A stretch of 64,000 nt of DNA from Clostridia bacterium (GCA_017407325.1 JAFQWV010000028.1:62001-126000); one strand, 5' to 3'. Numbered from the stretch's first letter, positions 23,943 to 33,324 are shown. Numbers and translations are program-made. The notes: generated by a model not told the origin, from the letters alone.

Positions 23943-25682
23943 TTAAAAACATTTTTCAATGATTTCATCCGAAAATTTATTATATTGGCTCGACGTATAT
24001 AAAAATTCATCTGATGAAAAATTAAATTTATGCTTTGAATAATGATTTAAATAATAATCTCTGGTTTGACTTCCATTTGTTGCCAAATCTTTTCTAAGTG
24101 TTAAAACAAAACTATTAAATGTTATTACTGTAAGTATTTTCGAGTTTGGGTCATTCCATTGATCAAGATAAACTTGCCTAATAGCTGAAAAATACTGAAC
24201 AAGATATTCGACACAATAATTTAAATATTCCTCCTTGATATTATCATCCTTATCAATATCCATTTTTTTATCATTATCCCAAACAGTATAAAGGCTTGCT
24301 TTTCCTTCACCCGGGTTTAAAGATACTAAATACCTTAAAGCAAATTTTATAATAGAAGCGACTTTTAATTTCGCAGGCTTAAGTGGCGAAAATTCAAAAA
24401 AGTTAAAAAATAAATGTTTATTATTTAATCTTTCAAGAATTTGTCGCGCCAAGCTCAAATCCGACAAAGGTTGACGAAGCATTTCTATATGTAAAAGAAC
24501 ATCAGGCGGAATCGGCTTAGATTTTGAATTAATTTCAGCAAAAATCTCACTTTGAATTTTTACCCTTTCACTTTGTGTCATATTATTAGGAAAAATTAAT
24601 CCTGTTACCAATAAATGTAACTGTTGACGCAATTTAGCAATTTTTGTTTCCACAGGATCACTTTCTTCTCCTTCGTAATGAGCAAAAATTCTATGTTGAC
24701 CGTCAATTACACAAATGCTATTCATCTTATTGGGAATGTGCATAGTGCAATTTTGGAAAGATCCCATATCTTCCAAAGCAATAGGATTACCATTATTATC
24801 CGTAAATCTTATGCCATCTGGCAATGCTACAATAATGTTATTATAAAAACATTCGCCTTTTTGATATAAAAAGTTTCGTATATCTTTAATTTTATTTAAG
24901 TCTATTAATCTTTGATATAAGCCAATGGAATCTTCCCAATTATCCTTTCTAAGTACATAACTATTCCTAATCAATGTTTCTGCTGATAACATAAAAGAAA
25001 CTAAACGCACCCCGTCTTTACGCCCTGTACTCTTTTGAGGATAAATAATAGAAACTTTAACATCTTTAGTTCCCTGTCCTGTGCTAGAGGTCATTTCAAA
25101 ATCTGAATCAGTTACACCTAAAAATCTAAAGACTTCGTACTTAACGGATTTTTTTATGCCCGATGCGCATTGATATAGATAAGATAATACATTTGGTTCA
25201 ACTATATTCCAAGGAGAAAAACGTTGTTTATCTTCTATTGCTAAATTTGTTTCATTTAAAGAAAAATAAACAAATTTAAATTTCAATTCTGATATTTCAT
25301 AATTAGACAAATCTGCCGTTTCTTGAGGGAATTCGCTTATTAAAAAAGATAAAAATTGCTCTTTATTATCAAGTATTTCAGTAGCTGTTTCCTTCTTCCT
25401 TATTATATGATCTTTGATATGATCGGCAGAAGAAGTGGTTTCTTCGCATATTACAATGATATTATTAAAAATGAAGATACCATCCACTTCAGCAGTCTTA
25501 TTACCAATAGTAAAATGTTTATTTTCACTATTAATCATACAAAATGAAGCCATTTTAAAAATAGTTTTATATTTCTTTTTAAAATTCGTGCGAATTCTAA
25601 CTTCTGCTTGTTTTCTTGCTCTTTCTTTTTTCTGTTCAGGTGTTAAATGAACACGTTTTTTCTTTGATGTAACTTTTTTCAT
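23943..25682 (-). CDS. DGQHR-domain protein (DndB-like)
   Basis: The 579-aa protein carries CVIDGQHRIFAHYEGEES at about 325-342, the defining motif of DGQHR-domain proteins, a family that includes the DndB regulator of DNA phosphorothioation. The N-terminal part, with AEVDGIFIFNNIIVICEETT (about 63-82), resembles a nuclease-like fold in which the usual ExK is EET, so it may be inactive. It overlaps the upstream methylase by an ATGA. No dndC/D/E genes are present, so its job here, perhaps control of or damage response to the methylases, is unknown. Confidence 0.78.
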   Translation of the reverse strand: MKKVTSKKKRVHLTPEQKKERARKQAEVRIRTNFKKKYKTIFKMASFCMINSENKHFTIGNKTAEVDGIFIFNNIIVICEETTSSADHIKDHIIRKKETATEILDNKEQFLSFLISEFPQETADLSNYEISELKFKFVYFSLNETNLAIEDKQRFSPWNIVEPNVLSYLYQCASGIKKSVKYEVFRFLGVTDSDFEMTSSTGQGTKDVKVSIIYPQKSTGRKDGVRLVSFMLSAETLIRNSYVLRKDNWEDSIGLYQRLIDLNKIKDIRNFLYQKGECFYNNIIVALPDGIRFTDNNGNPIALEDMGSFQNCTMHIPNKMNSICVIDGQHRIFAHYEGEESDPVETKIAKLRQQLHLLVTGLIFPNNMTQSERVKIQSEIFAEINSKSKPIPPDVLLHIEMLRQPLSDLSLARQILERLNNKHLFFNFFEFSPLKPAKLKVASIIKFALRYLVSLNPGEGKASLYTVWDNDKKMDIDKDDNIKEEYLNYCVEYLVQYFSAIRQVYLDQWNDPNSKILTVITFNSFVLTLRKDLATNGSQTRDYYLNHYSKHKFNFSSDEFLYTSSQYNKFSDEIIEKCF

Positions 25683-26593
25683 TTGTTTTTTCTTGCCTCT
25701 CGAAATTCTTCAGGTAATTTAGCCACCGCTGTATTCAAATCAGGCTCTATTACTGGAACATCTTCTCTAATGTTTACTTCGCCCCGCATTGCTTTTCTAA
25801 TTCTATCCAAGGTAATGTCATAATACTCGTCTTTTAATTCTGATCCTATAAATTTCCTTTCATCTAATAAGGCAGCCAAAGCAGAAGTCCCTGATCCCAT
25901 AAACGGATCCAAAACTACTCCGTCTTTATTTGTTAATGCCCTTATTAATCGTTGTGGAAGAGCTGAAGGAAATTGACAAGGATGTGCTGTTTTTTCTATG
26001 TGATTTGCTTTAACGTTAGGAATATCCCACACATCAGAAGGATTCTTTCCTAGAGGATTTCCGCTTAATTCACCTTTATGCTCACCCTTATAATATCTTT
26101 TCCCTGGATATTTTTGAGGAACACGTACACTATCAAGATCAAAGTTATAATCTTCACCTTTGGTAAACCATAAAATTGTTTCATGACGACCGCTAAATCG
26201 TTGAGTACTATTTAAACCATGCCCAAATGTCCAAATAATGCGATTTCGTAATATTAACGGATCAGGTAATTGCTCATTTTGGGAAGTAAATATTTCATAC
26301 ACCAAATAATCTAAAGGTATAACATTTGCATTAGATACATGATATCCTGTCTGCCAACAAATACTTCCGCCTTTTTTTAAAACTCGATAAAGTTCACCAA
26401 ATATTTTATTGTGGAGTTCTTTAAATGTTTGAATATCATCTTTGGGATTCTCATACGCCTTTTTCATGCAATAAGGTGGAGACGTTACTATCAAATCAAC
26501 ACTTTCATCTGGAATTTCTTTTAACAAATCAACGCAATCACCTTTAAATAAGGTCATGCGACTATTTTTATTATAATGCGTGTATATTTTCAT
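25679..26593 (-). CDS. DNA adenine-N6/cytosine-N4 methyltransferase, beta class
   Basis: The catalytic motif TSPPYCMKKAY (motif IV, about 38-48) precedes the AdoMet site VVLDPFMGSGTSALAALL (motif I, about 225-242), the order of beta-class enzymes. TSPPY is compatible with N4-cytosine or N6-adenine methylation. The 304-aa length fits. It has no obvious cognate nuclease of its own, since the HaeIII-like enzyme upstream pairs with the C5-methylase. The target cannot be read from the sequence. Confidence 0.85.
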   Translation of the reverse strand: MKIYTHYNKNSRMTLFKGDCVDLLKEIPDESVDLIVTSPPYCMKKAYENPKDDIQTFKELHNKIFGELYRVLKKGGSICWQTGYHVSNANVIPLDYLVYEIFTSQNEQLPDPLILRNRIIWTFGHGLNSTQRFSGRHETILWFTKGEDYNFDLDSVRVPQKYPGKRYYKGEHKGELSGNPLGKNPSDVWDIPNVKANHIEKTAHPCQFPSALPQRLIRALTNKDGVVLDPFMGSGTSALAALLDERKFIGSELKDEYYDITLDRIRKAMRGEVNIREDVPVIEPDLNTAVAKLPEEFREARKNK

Positions 26594-26609
26594 CGTCTTT
26601 ACCTTTTAA

Positions 26610-27563
26610 TTATCTCCACGAACAATTTATTGAAATTATTGTTGCAGGCATTCCGACAATTTGCACGTCGAACTTAAGACTTGTTTCAACTTTAGTAGAG
26701 GCGTTATGTATGCGGAAGTTGAATTGCCAACCACCATCCATATACAGTTCAACCGTATTAGTACTATTAGGCTTGAAATCAAAGTTAACAATACGAGTAG
26801 GTAATGAGGCAATAGGAATTTGAATTTTAGGTTTATTTGTACGACTTGATTGATTGAGTTTGCCATGTAAGTTATAAGTTTGAATTTGCGTTATTCTTTT
26901 GCTATCAATACTTATTACTTTATAAAAGTCAAATTCGCCAAGCAAGTATTCAACCATTTTACGAGGAACAGTATAATCACTGCTATTACTTTTCTGAATT
27001 TCATTCATAAAGGCTTGCAAAAGAGGTACATACACTTGTAAATCTTTTGAAGGCAATTCACTCCATTTTTTATCGAGTGTTTTTTGTTCACTCAAATAAT
27101 CAAATATAGGTTTTATTGCATTCCAATAATCTTGAGAACAAGGAACATTAAACCATTTTGCACCAAAATCTAAACTTTTTCCTATACGGCTATGTTTTAC
27201 GGCAAAATGATTATGTTTTATACTTAAGCCAATTTCCCATTTAACGTCTTTTCTTGTAATAACAATATCTCTAACGTCACCGTCTTTACCTTCTTTATCG
27301 GTTTGGCAAGTAAGAACTACCATATCTTCGCCTTCTTCTAACAGCATAGGCTCCATATCAAAAATGGTAGCAGTTGTCGCCTTAGCACTTTCAGTCAAAA
27401 CATTTTGCAAAAATGGCGAAATACTATTCCACGCATTTGCATTAGCATTTAAGGCACTATTAATTTGAACTATTGCAGGGCGGACCTTTTGTATTTCCTC
27501 ACATAACGTTAATACACAAATATATTCGTATGCACGACCTTGATTATTGCTTTGTTCACTCAT
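26610..27563 (-). CDS. HaeIII-type restriction endonuclease (predicted target GGCC)
   Basis: The 317-aa protein starts with NNQGRAYEYICVLTL, the signature opening of the RE_HaeIII family (R.HaeIII is 318 aa). It keeps the internal block KDGDVRDIVITRKDVKWEIG then LSIKHNHFAVKHSRIGKSL, with the D...E/K pattern expected of the active site. It is placed 10 bp downstream of a C5-methylase that closely resembles M.HaeIII, so cleavage at GGCC is likely. A GGAGAAAAATT site precedes the ATG. Confidence 0.88.
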   Translation of the reverse strand: MSEQSNNQGRAYEYICVLTLCEEIQKVRPAIVQINSALNANANAWNSISPFLQNVLTESAKATTATIFDMEPMLLEEGEDMVVLTCQTDKEGKDGDVRDIVITRKDVKWEIGLSIKHNHFAVKHSRIGKSLDFGAKWFNVPCSQDYWNAIKPIFDYLSEQKTLDKKWSELPSKDLQVYVPLLQAFMNEIQKSNSSDYTVPRKMVEYLLGEFDFYKVISIDSKRITQIQTYNLHGKLNQSSRTNKPKIQIPIASLPTRIVNFDFKPNSTNTVELYMDGGWQFNFRIHNASTKVETSLKFDVQIVGMPATIISINCSWR

Positions 27564-27573
27564 AATTTTTCTC

Positions 27574-28566
27574 CTATGCGTTTTCTAAGGCATCTTTAAT
27601 TGCTACTGCAACCTCATAAGCGAGGTTTACAGGAACAGCATTACCAATCATTTTGTATGCGTCATCCGTATTTTTATATATAAACTGGAAAGAATCGGGA
27701 AAACCTTGAACTCTTGCAATTTCTCTTATAGACATACGGCGATATAAATGTTCTTTGCCTTTGACAAATTCTCGCTTGTTTTGAGATATAAATTTCATTT
27801 TAGGTGCTTGCGGATGAATTTGACATTGCCTGCCTGACGCTTGCACGGTAAAAGCCTGTTCATCCCAACCTTTTACACGATTTCTACTCATAAAAATAGT
27901 TGAGTAAGAACCTGTAAAGTATTCATTATTATTTATAGCCTCAGGATTGTGGTAATTTTTTGCTCCAGCAGGCACAACTGAAAATTGCAAATCCCAAATA
28001 ATATCTCTTAACGTTAATCTATTTCTGTTTTTTGTTGAGCCTTCGGGAAACTTAAAATCAATATTTAAATCATTTCTAAATCCGATATAAAAAACACGTT
28101 TTCTTTCTTGCGCAACACCATAGTCTTTTGCGTTCACTAAAGTAATTGAAACATTATACCCACATTCTTTAAATGTTTCAATAATATTTTTAACAGCTTC
28201 AGAATGTCTATTTGCCAACATCCCACTTACATTTTCAGCAAGAAAAAATTTTGGCTTTTTGCTTTTAAGTATTCTAATATACTCATAGAATAGTTTTCCA
28301 CGAGAATCCTCTATTCCCCTCAAAGAACCTGCTTCAGACCAAGATTGACAAGGTGGTCCACCGATTATCCCATCTATCTCATCAGGAAAATCTTCTTCCT
28401 TAATTTTACGAATGTCTCCCTTTATTAGCTTCGTTTTAGGATGATTAGCCTTAAATGTTGCCCAAATAGTAGGGTCAAACTCATTAGCAACAGGAATTTC
28501 AAAACCTGCTCTTTCAAAACCTAAATCAAGTCCGCCACAGCCACTAAATAAACTAATAAGTTTCAT
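27574..28566 (-). CDS. DNA cytosine-C5 methyltransferase, M.HaeIII-like (GGCC)
   Basis: Motifs in order are [18 protein letters not shown] (I), [19 protein letters not shown] (IV, catalytic Cys in PPCQ), [11 protein letters not shown] (VI), [20 protein letters not shown] (VIII), and [20 protein letters not shown] with [14 protein letters not shown] (recognition region), then [15 protein letters not shown] (X). The recognition region looks nearly the same as the one I know for M.HaeIII, so GGCC is the expected target. The start lies one base beyond the controller gene's stop codon. Confidence 0.93.
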   Translation of the reverse strand: MKLISLFSGCGGLDLGFERAGFEIPVANEFDPTIWATFKANHPKTKLIKGDIRKIKEEDFPDEIDGIIGGPPCQSWSEAGSLRGIEDSRGKLFYEYIRILKSKKPKFFLAENVSGMLANRHSEAVKNIIETFKECGYNVSITLVNAKDYGVAQERKRVFYIGFRNDLNIDFKFPEGSTKNRNRLTLRDIIWDLQFSVVPAGAKNYHNPEAINNNEYFTGSYSTIFMSRNRVKGWDEQAFTVQASGRQCQIHPQAPKMKFISQNKREFVKGKEHLYRRMSIREIARVQGFPDSFQFIYKNTDDAYKMIGNAVPVNLAYEVAVAIKDALENA

Positions 28567-28567
28567 T

Positions 28568-28774
28568 TTATTTAATCTCCTTCTCTTGAGAGAATTGCAC
28601 GTTGTTTTTTATACAAAATTGTTCAAACGCATACTCTTTAAGTTTATTGGGTTGAGTAACGCCGTTTTCCCATCTATTAACAGTTGCAAAGCCAAAACCA
28701 AGAACCTTTGCAAATTCAATTTGAGTTAGTCCAAGTTGCATTCTTGCTTGATAGACTTTATCCTTAAATTCCAT
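28568..28774 (-). CDS. Controller (C) protein of the restriction-modification operon, XRE family
   Basis: A 68-aa single HTH domain: [40 protein letters not shown]. The ATG at 28774 is chosen for the GTGAGG site 7 nt upstream. As first gene of the operon before methylase and nuclease it probably times their expression after entry into a new host, as known C proteins do. Confidence 0.78.
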   Translation of the reverse strand: MEFKDKVYQARMQLGLTQIEFAKVLGFGFATVNRWENGVTQPNKLKEYAFEQFCIKNNVQFSQEKEIK

Positions 28775-28801
28775 TTTATACCTCACAAATAAATCAATCA
28801 T

Positions 28802-28830
28802 ATTATATCACATTATATCAATTTATTCAA
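28802..28830 (-). promoter_or_regulatory. Promoter of the restriction-modification operon
   Basis: On the minus strand TTGAAT (28830-28825), 17 bp and TATAAT (28807-28802). The spacer and -10 contain a tandem TGATATAATG/TGATATAATA repeat that could be the C-protein operator. Confidence 0.65.
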
Positions 28831-29007
28831 GTGCTTTTAGTTTGAAAAATGGACTAAAATTCATTACTATTGAAAAATTAAATTTAGTCACCCTTACTAC
28901 CCTTAAGTTCCCCTATGTGACTGTAGGATATATCTTAATTAAACAAAACGAAAACGGTAAAAAGCAAAAAAACGCCCCTAAGGACAACCTTAAGAGCGCT
29001 GCAAATA

Positions 29008-29062
29008 AAAACACCCAATAGAAAAAATAGTTCTACTGGGGTTGCGACTGGTGACCCCTACG
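29008..29062 (-). terminator. tRNA operon terminator and tRNA-Glu 3' end (island right boundary)
   Basis: On the minus strand the 3' end of tRNA-Glu runs into CCCAGTAGAA...TTCTATTGGG and a T-run. This 55-bp block is duplicated at 23700-23753. The 200 bp between it and the operon promoter hold no gene. Confidence 0.75.
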
Positions 29063-29123
29063 AGAATCGAACTCGTGTTACCGCCGTGAAAGGGCGATGT
29101 CTTGACCGCTTGACCAAGGGGCC
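29049..29123 (-). tRNA. tRNA-Glu (anticodon TTC)
   Basis: 75 nt with encoded CCA. Acceptor GGCCCCT pairs with AGGGGTC, the anticodon stem-loop is TCGCC-CTTTCAC-GGCGG, and the T-arm is ACGAG-TTCGATT-CTCGT. The 3' half is the insertion target of the adjacent restriction-modification island and is kept intact. Confidence 0.95.
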
Positions 29124-29143
29124 TTATTTAGTTAAAATGGATT

Positions 29144-29220
29144 TGGTAGCGGCGGTCGGACTCGAACCAACGACCTGCCGGGTATGAACCGGCCGCTATA
29201 ACCAACTAAGCTACGCCGCC
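29144..29220 (-). tRNA. tRNA-Met, elongator (anticodon CAT)
   Basis: 77 nt with CCA. It starts GGCGGCGTAGCTTAGTTGGT, has GCCGG-TTCATAC-CCGGC in the anticodon arm and ends CGCCGCTACCA, matching the B. subtilis elongator tRNA-Met pattern rather than tRNA-Ile2. Confidence 0.92.
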
Positions 29221-29243
29221 ATACTGTATCCATATTTTTTTAA

Positions 29244-29319
<76 letters not shown>

Positions 29320-29334
29320 ATATTTAGCCTTGTT

Positions 29335-29363
29335 ATTCTATACAATATTTTTTATTTTGTCAA
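29335..29363 (-). promoter_or_regulatory. Promoter of the fMet-Met-Glu tRNA operon
   Basis: On the minus strand TTGACA (29363-29358), 17 bp and TAGAAT (29340-29335), 16 bp before the first tRNA. The strong -35 fits a stable-RNA promoter. Confidence 0.75.
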
Positions 29364-29432
29364 CTGTTTTTACGCTGTTTTCGAGTTTTTATTTTTTATT
29401 TTAAAAATTAGGTGCGAATTTCCACATTTTTA

Positions 29433-29461
29433 TTGAAAAAAGTCAATTTTTATGATATAAT
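29433..29461 (+). promoter_or_regulatory. tilS: tilS promoter, leaderless geometry
   Basis: TTGAAA (29433-29438), 17 bp and TATAAT (29456-29461). The ATG is at 29469, seven bases after the -10 box, with no ribosome-binding sequence, so the transcript should start at the start codon. Confidence 0.75.
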
Positions 29462-29468
29462 ACGAAAT

Positions 29469-30854
29469 ATGAAACTTTTTGCTTTAGAAAACTTAATAGC
29501 AAAAAATGACGTTGTTGCGGTCGCGTTATCTGGTGGAAAAGATTCTCAAGCGCTACTTCACGCGCTTATTTCTTTAAAAAAGGAAAAGAATTTTACCGTA
29601 AAAGCGATTAACGTTGATCATGGGATCAGAGAAAACTCTAAATCGGACAGCGAGTTTTGTAAAGCACAAGCCCAAAAATATAAAATTGAGATACTTTGCT
29701 TTTCGGTTGACGCGGTAACCTATGCAAAAGAAAACAAGCTATCCTTAGAAGAGAGTGCGCGCCATCTTCGCTATGACTGTTTTAAAAAAGCAATCACTGA
29801 CGGTTTTTGTGATAAAATTGCAACGGCGCATCATAAAAGCGATCAAGCAGAAACTGTTTTATTTAACCTGTTTCGTGGCTCAAGTTTAAAAGGAGCGGGC
29901 GGAATTAAAGAAAAAAGCGACGATAACCGCGTTATTCGCCCACTTTTAGATACAAGCCAAAAAGAAATTGAAGATTATATTTCTTTCTACTCTATCCCGT
30001 TTGTAACGGACGAAACTAATTTTAGCACCGACTTTTCGAGAAACTTTATTCGACTTGAAGTTTTGCCACTTATCGAAAAACGATTCCCGTCAGCGACGGA
30101 AAACATTGCAAGTTTTTCGAACCTAACAAAAGCTGACGACGAGTTTTTGTATCGCCTTGCTGAAAAAGAACTTATCTTTGACGGCGACAAAATTAAAATT
30201 TCTGTTAATCTTGAAAAGCCTATTTTGTCAAGAGCAATTCTACTATCTTTAAAAGCACTTGGCGTTTTAAAAGATTACACGAAAACGCATATTGAAGATT
30301 GCGAAAAATTATGCCTAAATCAAACGGGCGCAAAAGTGGTTTTGCCTAAAAATTTAGTCGCTATTAAAGAATACGATTATATAGTTTTTTATAAGGAAAA
30401 AGAAAAAACTGCCGTCTTTAAAGAGTTTTCTTTGGGCGAATTTATAACCGACGAGTTTATTATAAATTTTGAAAAAATTAGCCTTTCCGACTTTAAAAAA
30501 GAGAAAAAACAAGCCTATAAGTCGATTAACGGCGATACATTCTCACCTATCACCCTTTATGCAGACGCAGACATTTTCGAAAGCTCTACTTTACAGCACC
30601 CAACCGACGGTGACGTTTTTGAAAAGTTTGGCGGTGGAACGAAAACCTTAAACAAATATTTAATAGACAAGAAAATTCCTAAAAGCGTACGCGAAAAATT
30701 ACTCGTTATCAAAAAAGACGGAAATATTTTAGCCGTTTTAGGTGTAGAAATTTCAGACCTTGTAAAAATTACAGATAGAACTATTTCAGTTTTGAAAATA
30801 AACTGTAAAAAACGGAGAAAACTATGGAAAAGGATATTAAGAGAGTTTACATAA
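29469..30854 (+). CDS. tilS: tRNA(Ile)-lysidine synthase TilS
   Basis: The N-terminal PP-loop ATPase has AVALSGGKDSQALLHALI (about 17-34), NVDHGIRENSKSDSEFC and ATAHHKSDQAETVLFNLFRG; the C-terminal domain (about 390-461) carries FGGGTKTLNKYLIDKKIPK, which binds the tRNA acceptor. TilS converts the wobble C of tRNA-Ile(CAU) to lysidine, letting it read AUA, an essential step in an AT-rich genome. I start at 29469 because the promoter -10 box ends at 29461; a longer in-frame reading from 29412 would begin upstream of the promoter. It overlaps hpt by 31 nt. Confidence 0.93.
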   Translation: MKLFALENLIAKNDVVAVALSGGKDSQALLHALISLKKEKNFTVKAINVDHGIRENSKSDSEFCKAQAQKYKIEILCFSVDAVTYAKENKLSLEESARHLRYDCFKKAITDGFCDKIATAHHKSDQAETVLFNLFRGSSLKGAGGIKEKSDDNRVIRPLLDTSQKEIEDYISFYSIPFVTDETNFSTDFSRNFIRLEVLPLIEKRFPSATENIASFSNLTKADDEFLYRLAEKELIFDGDKIKISVNLEKPILSRAILLSLKALGVLKDYTKTHIEDCEKLCLNQTGAKVVLPKNLVAIKEYDYIVFYKEKEKTAVFKEFSLGEFITDEFIINFEKISLSDFKKEKKQAYKSINGDTFSPITLYADADIFESSTLQHPTDGDVFEKFGGGTKTLNKYLIDKKIPKSVREKLLVIKKDGNILAVLGVEISDLVKITDRTISVLKINCKKRRKLWKRILREFT

Positions 30855-31360
30855 GTGAAGAACAGCTTGCTGAAGGCGTTGAAAAAATTGCGCGTTCACT
30901 TTCTGATGACTACAAAGACAAACGCCCGTTGATGGTGTGCATTTTAAAAGGTAGTATCGTTTTCTTTTCTGACCTTATTAGAAAAATGGACATCGGGCTT
31001 GATATTGACTTTTTAAAGGCGTCAAGTTACGGCGCGCAAACCTTTTCAAGTGGTGTAGTAAACATTAAACAAGACCTTACCGCAGACATTTCAGGTAGGC
31101 ACGTCGTTTTAGTTGAAGACATAATAGACAGTGGAAGAACGCTTAGTATTTTAAAAGAATATTTTGCAAAAAGGAACCCTGCATCGGTTAAGATTTGCAC
31201 CCTACTTGATAAACCGATGAGAAGAGTTACTGCTCTTGAGCCTGACTATAAAGCGTTTGATATTGACGACGAGTTCGTCGTTGGATACGGACTTGACTTT
31301 AACGAAAAGTATAGAAATTTACCGTACGTTGGAATTTTAAAAGAAGAAGCGTATAAGTAA
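30824..31360 (+). CDS. hpt: Hypoxanthine phosphoribosyltransferase
   Basis: The 178-aa protein has the PRPP-binding loop HVVLVEDIIDSGRTLSIL (about 92-109), the LKGSIVFFSDL region (about 43-53) and ASSYGAQTFSSG (the flexible loop). It salvages hypoxanthine and guanine to IMP and GMP. CGGAGAAAACT precedes the ATG. The tilS-hpt pair is widely conserved in Firmicutes and usually continues with ftsH; here ftsH is 11 kb away, so the cluster has been split. Confidence 0.93.
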   Translation: MEKDIKRVYISEEQLAEGVEKIARSLSDDYKDKRPLMVCILKGSIVFFSDLIRKMDIGLDIDFLKASSYGAQTFSSGVVNIKQDLTADISGRHVVLVEDIIDSGRTLSILKEYFAKRNPASVKICTLLDKPMRRVTALEPDYKAFDIDDEFVVGYGLDFNEKYRNLPYVGILKEEAYK

Positions 31361-31446
31361 TGATGTTTACTTTTGGTAAATGATGGCGCGTTGCTTATGA
31401 TGACGGCTTGCGCCTTATGGTGTCGGCTTTACCTTATAAAATGAAA

Positions 31447-31486
31447 AAAGAACAGGTAGAAAATTCTATCTGTTCTTTGATTTTTT
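31447..31486 (+). terminator. Terminator of tilS-hpt
   Basis: AAAGAACAGGTAGAA pairs with TTCTATCTGTTCTTT, with a T-run at 31480-31485; the A-run on the other side could also serve the converging gene. Confidence 0.85.
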
Positions 31487-31499
31487 GTTAATAATCGCG

Positions 31500-32381
31500 T
31501 TATACGGCGGTTTTTAGTATATTTTCTTGACACGCGCTTTTAACACAGTATTCGGTTACGTCTAAAATAGTTTCTCCGTCAACTTGAAGAGGGCGTGGCT
31601 TAGTAAACTTAACCGTTATTTCATTACCTTCAAATACTGATACGTGTTTAGTGCTTTTTACGTGTTCGCCTTTAAAGATCTTTGGGAAAATCATAAGTGT
31701 TTTTAACTTGCCACTACCGTGGAAAATCATAAGCGAAACTTTACCACTTTCTCTTTCTTGGTTTGGTGTTGCTATCATACCGCCACCGTAAAATCTACCG
31801 TTCATGGTAGGTGCAATCCACACCTTTTTAAATTCGTACGTTTTTCCGTCTACAGTTACGGTTGCGTCGCACGGCTTATATCCACCGAGTAAACCTTTAA
31901 TAGCGATACCCGTGTAGTTAACCTTTTTATCTGGGTTTTCTTCTTTTTGTTTATCGCCCACTTCGCAGCAGTATCCGTCAATACCGTAGCCTACGCCGTT
32001 GATAAATAAATATTCTTCGCCTTTTATAGTAGCGACTGGAAGATTTTTCAAATATTTAGTTATATCGACAATCTCGTTATCATTTTTTTCGATATCTTTC
32101 AAAAAGTCGTTGCCCGTGCCAGATGCTAGATAATAAATTTCGCAAGGTAAAACAATTTCGCGGATTGAGTTAGCAAAGCGGTTAAGCGTTCCGTCACCGC
32201 CAATTAAAACTATTTTATCTGATTTTTGAGCTTGAGATAAATAATCTTTAATATTTTCTATTTTTGTAATATCTTGTTTAACGATTTCAAAATCGCTGAA
32301 ATAATTTTTCACCGTTTGACTTTTTTCTTCTGCAGTACCTTGTCCACTAAGTGGATTAAAAAGAATATAAACTTTATTCAT
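31500..32381 (-). CDS. Diacylglycerol/lipid kinase family protein (DagK/YegS fold)
   Basis: The N-terminus NKVYILFNPLSGQGTAEEK and the ATP-site motifs KIVLIGGDGTLNRFAN (about 55-70) and YLASGTGNDFLKDI (about 84-97) identify the DAGK catalytic domain. The C-terminal beta-sandwich contains RFYGGGMIATPNQERESGKV. DgkB/YegS-type enzymes phosphorylate diacylglycerol or related lipids. The stop codon lies inside the recurrent AATCGCGTTATA motif. Confidence 0.88.
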   Translation of the reverse strand: MNKVYILFNPLSGQGTAEEKSQTVKNYFSDFEIVKQDITKIENIKDYLSQAQKSDKIVLIGGDGTLNRFANSIREIVLPCEIYYLASGTGNDFLKDIEKNDNEIVDITKYLKNLPVATIKGEEYLFINGVGYGIDGYCCEVGDKQKEENPDKKVNYTGIAIKGLLGGYKPCDATVTVDGKTYEFKKVWIAPTMNGRFYGGGMIATPNQERESGKVSLMIFHGSGKLKTLMIFPKIFKGEHVKSTKHVSVFEGNEITVKFTKPRPLQVDGETILDVTEYCVKSACQENILKTAV

Positions 32382-32487
32382 TTTTTACACCAGCCTTTCA
32401 TTAGTTTTTTATAATTTTAATATAAAAATGTGTAAAATTTATTAAATTAATTTGATAATTTAGTGATAATTTTGTTAAATAATCGAC

Positions 32488-33324
32488 TTATTCGGCAGTT
32501 TCTTCTCTTATTTTAATATATTTTGTAATAGTATCAAACTCGTACGGTGGAATAAAAAATTCGTATTCTTCGAGTTGATATTCAAGCTTTACAGCGTAGT
32601 AGTAAGGCATAAATATCACGCCGTTTTTTACCTTTAGTTTATAATCTTTAAACTTTCCTTCGTTAATTCCAAACTCTTTATTCCAACCGCTGACGCTGAT
32701 TTTTCTTTCAATTTTTTCAATAGACTTAAAAGAATTATTATAAAAAGCAAGAACGGATTCTGTGTCGGCAATCATAACTTTATCATCTTCTGAAAAGATA
32801 TGGCAATTAAAGTTTAAAAACTCGAAAAACGGGCTTACCGACTTTTTAACACCGTCTTTTTCTCTGTACATAAACAATAATACGTCCATTTCCTGAGCTG
32901 TATCAGGAATTTTAAGTTCTTTTATTGATTTTTCGTAAATTTCTTTACTTTCTTCTATCGTCTTTTTAAAATCTTCGCTTTCAACTATTTTTTTATAAAC
33001 GGATTTTATATAAATGATAATCAAAAGAGAACTAAGAAGTAGTAAAACACCAATACACGCAGTAACTATTATTGCAACTTCGTTTTTATCTTCGTTAATA
33101 AAAAATCTAACTACTAAAAACAGACATAATAAAAAGGCGTAAAAGCAAACGTTTTTTAAAGCTTCTAAAACTTTTGGGCGAGCCTTTTTTTGGTACTCGT
33201 CAAGTTTTTGCTGATGTCTATCTTGCGCTTTTGATAAATCCCCGTCAAGCCTTCTTTCAACGAAAAGATATCCTTCTATTTTTAAATTTTCTTTTTCGGC
33301 GTTAATTCCGAATACGTTTTTCAT
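32488..33324 (-). CDS. Hypothetical membrane protein
   Basis: A 278-aa protein of unknown function. Two adjacent membrane helices occur at about 53-73 (NVCFYAFLLCLFLVVRFFI) and 80-105 (EVAIIVTACIGVLLLLSSLL), followed by a Lys/Glu-rich helix and a soluble C-terminal domain with beta-rich character. AGGGGAAAGG precedes the ATG. It lies downstream of the rsmG-SLOG pair on the same strand. Confidence 0.75.
   Translation of the reverse strand: MKNVFGINAEKENLKIEGYLFVERRLDGDLSKAQDRHQQKLDEYQKKARPKVLEALKNVCFYAFLLCLFLVVRFFINEDKNEVAIIVTACIGVLLLLSSLLIIIYIKSVYKKIVESEDFKKTIEESKEIYEKSIKELKIPDTAQEMDVLLFMYREKDGVKKSVSPFFEFLNFNCHIFSEDDKVMIADTESVLAFYNNSFKSIEKIERKISVSGWNKEFGINEGKFKDYKLKVKNGVIFMPYYYAVKLEYQLEEYEFFIPPYEFDTITKYIKIREETAE

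Noticed and set aside
23943-25682. Complete Dnd phosphorothioation system
   Set aside because: Only a DGQHR (DndB-like) gene is present; dndA, C, D and E are absent.
29144-29220. tRNA-Ile2 (CAT, lysidine-modified) next to tilS
   Set aside because: Acceptor and anticodon arms follow the elongator tRNA-Met pattern (GGCGG...CGCCGCTACCA, GGTTCATACC), not tRNA-Ile2.
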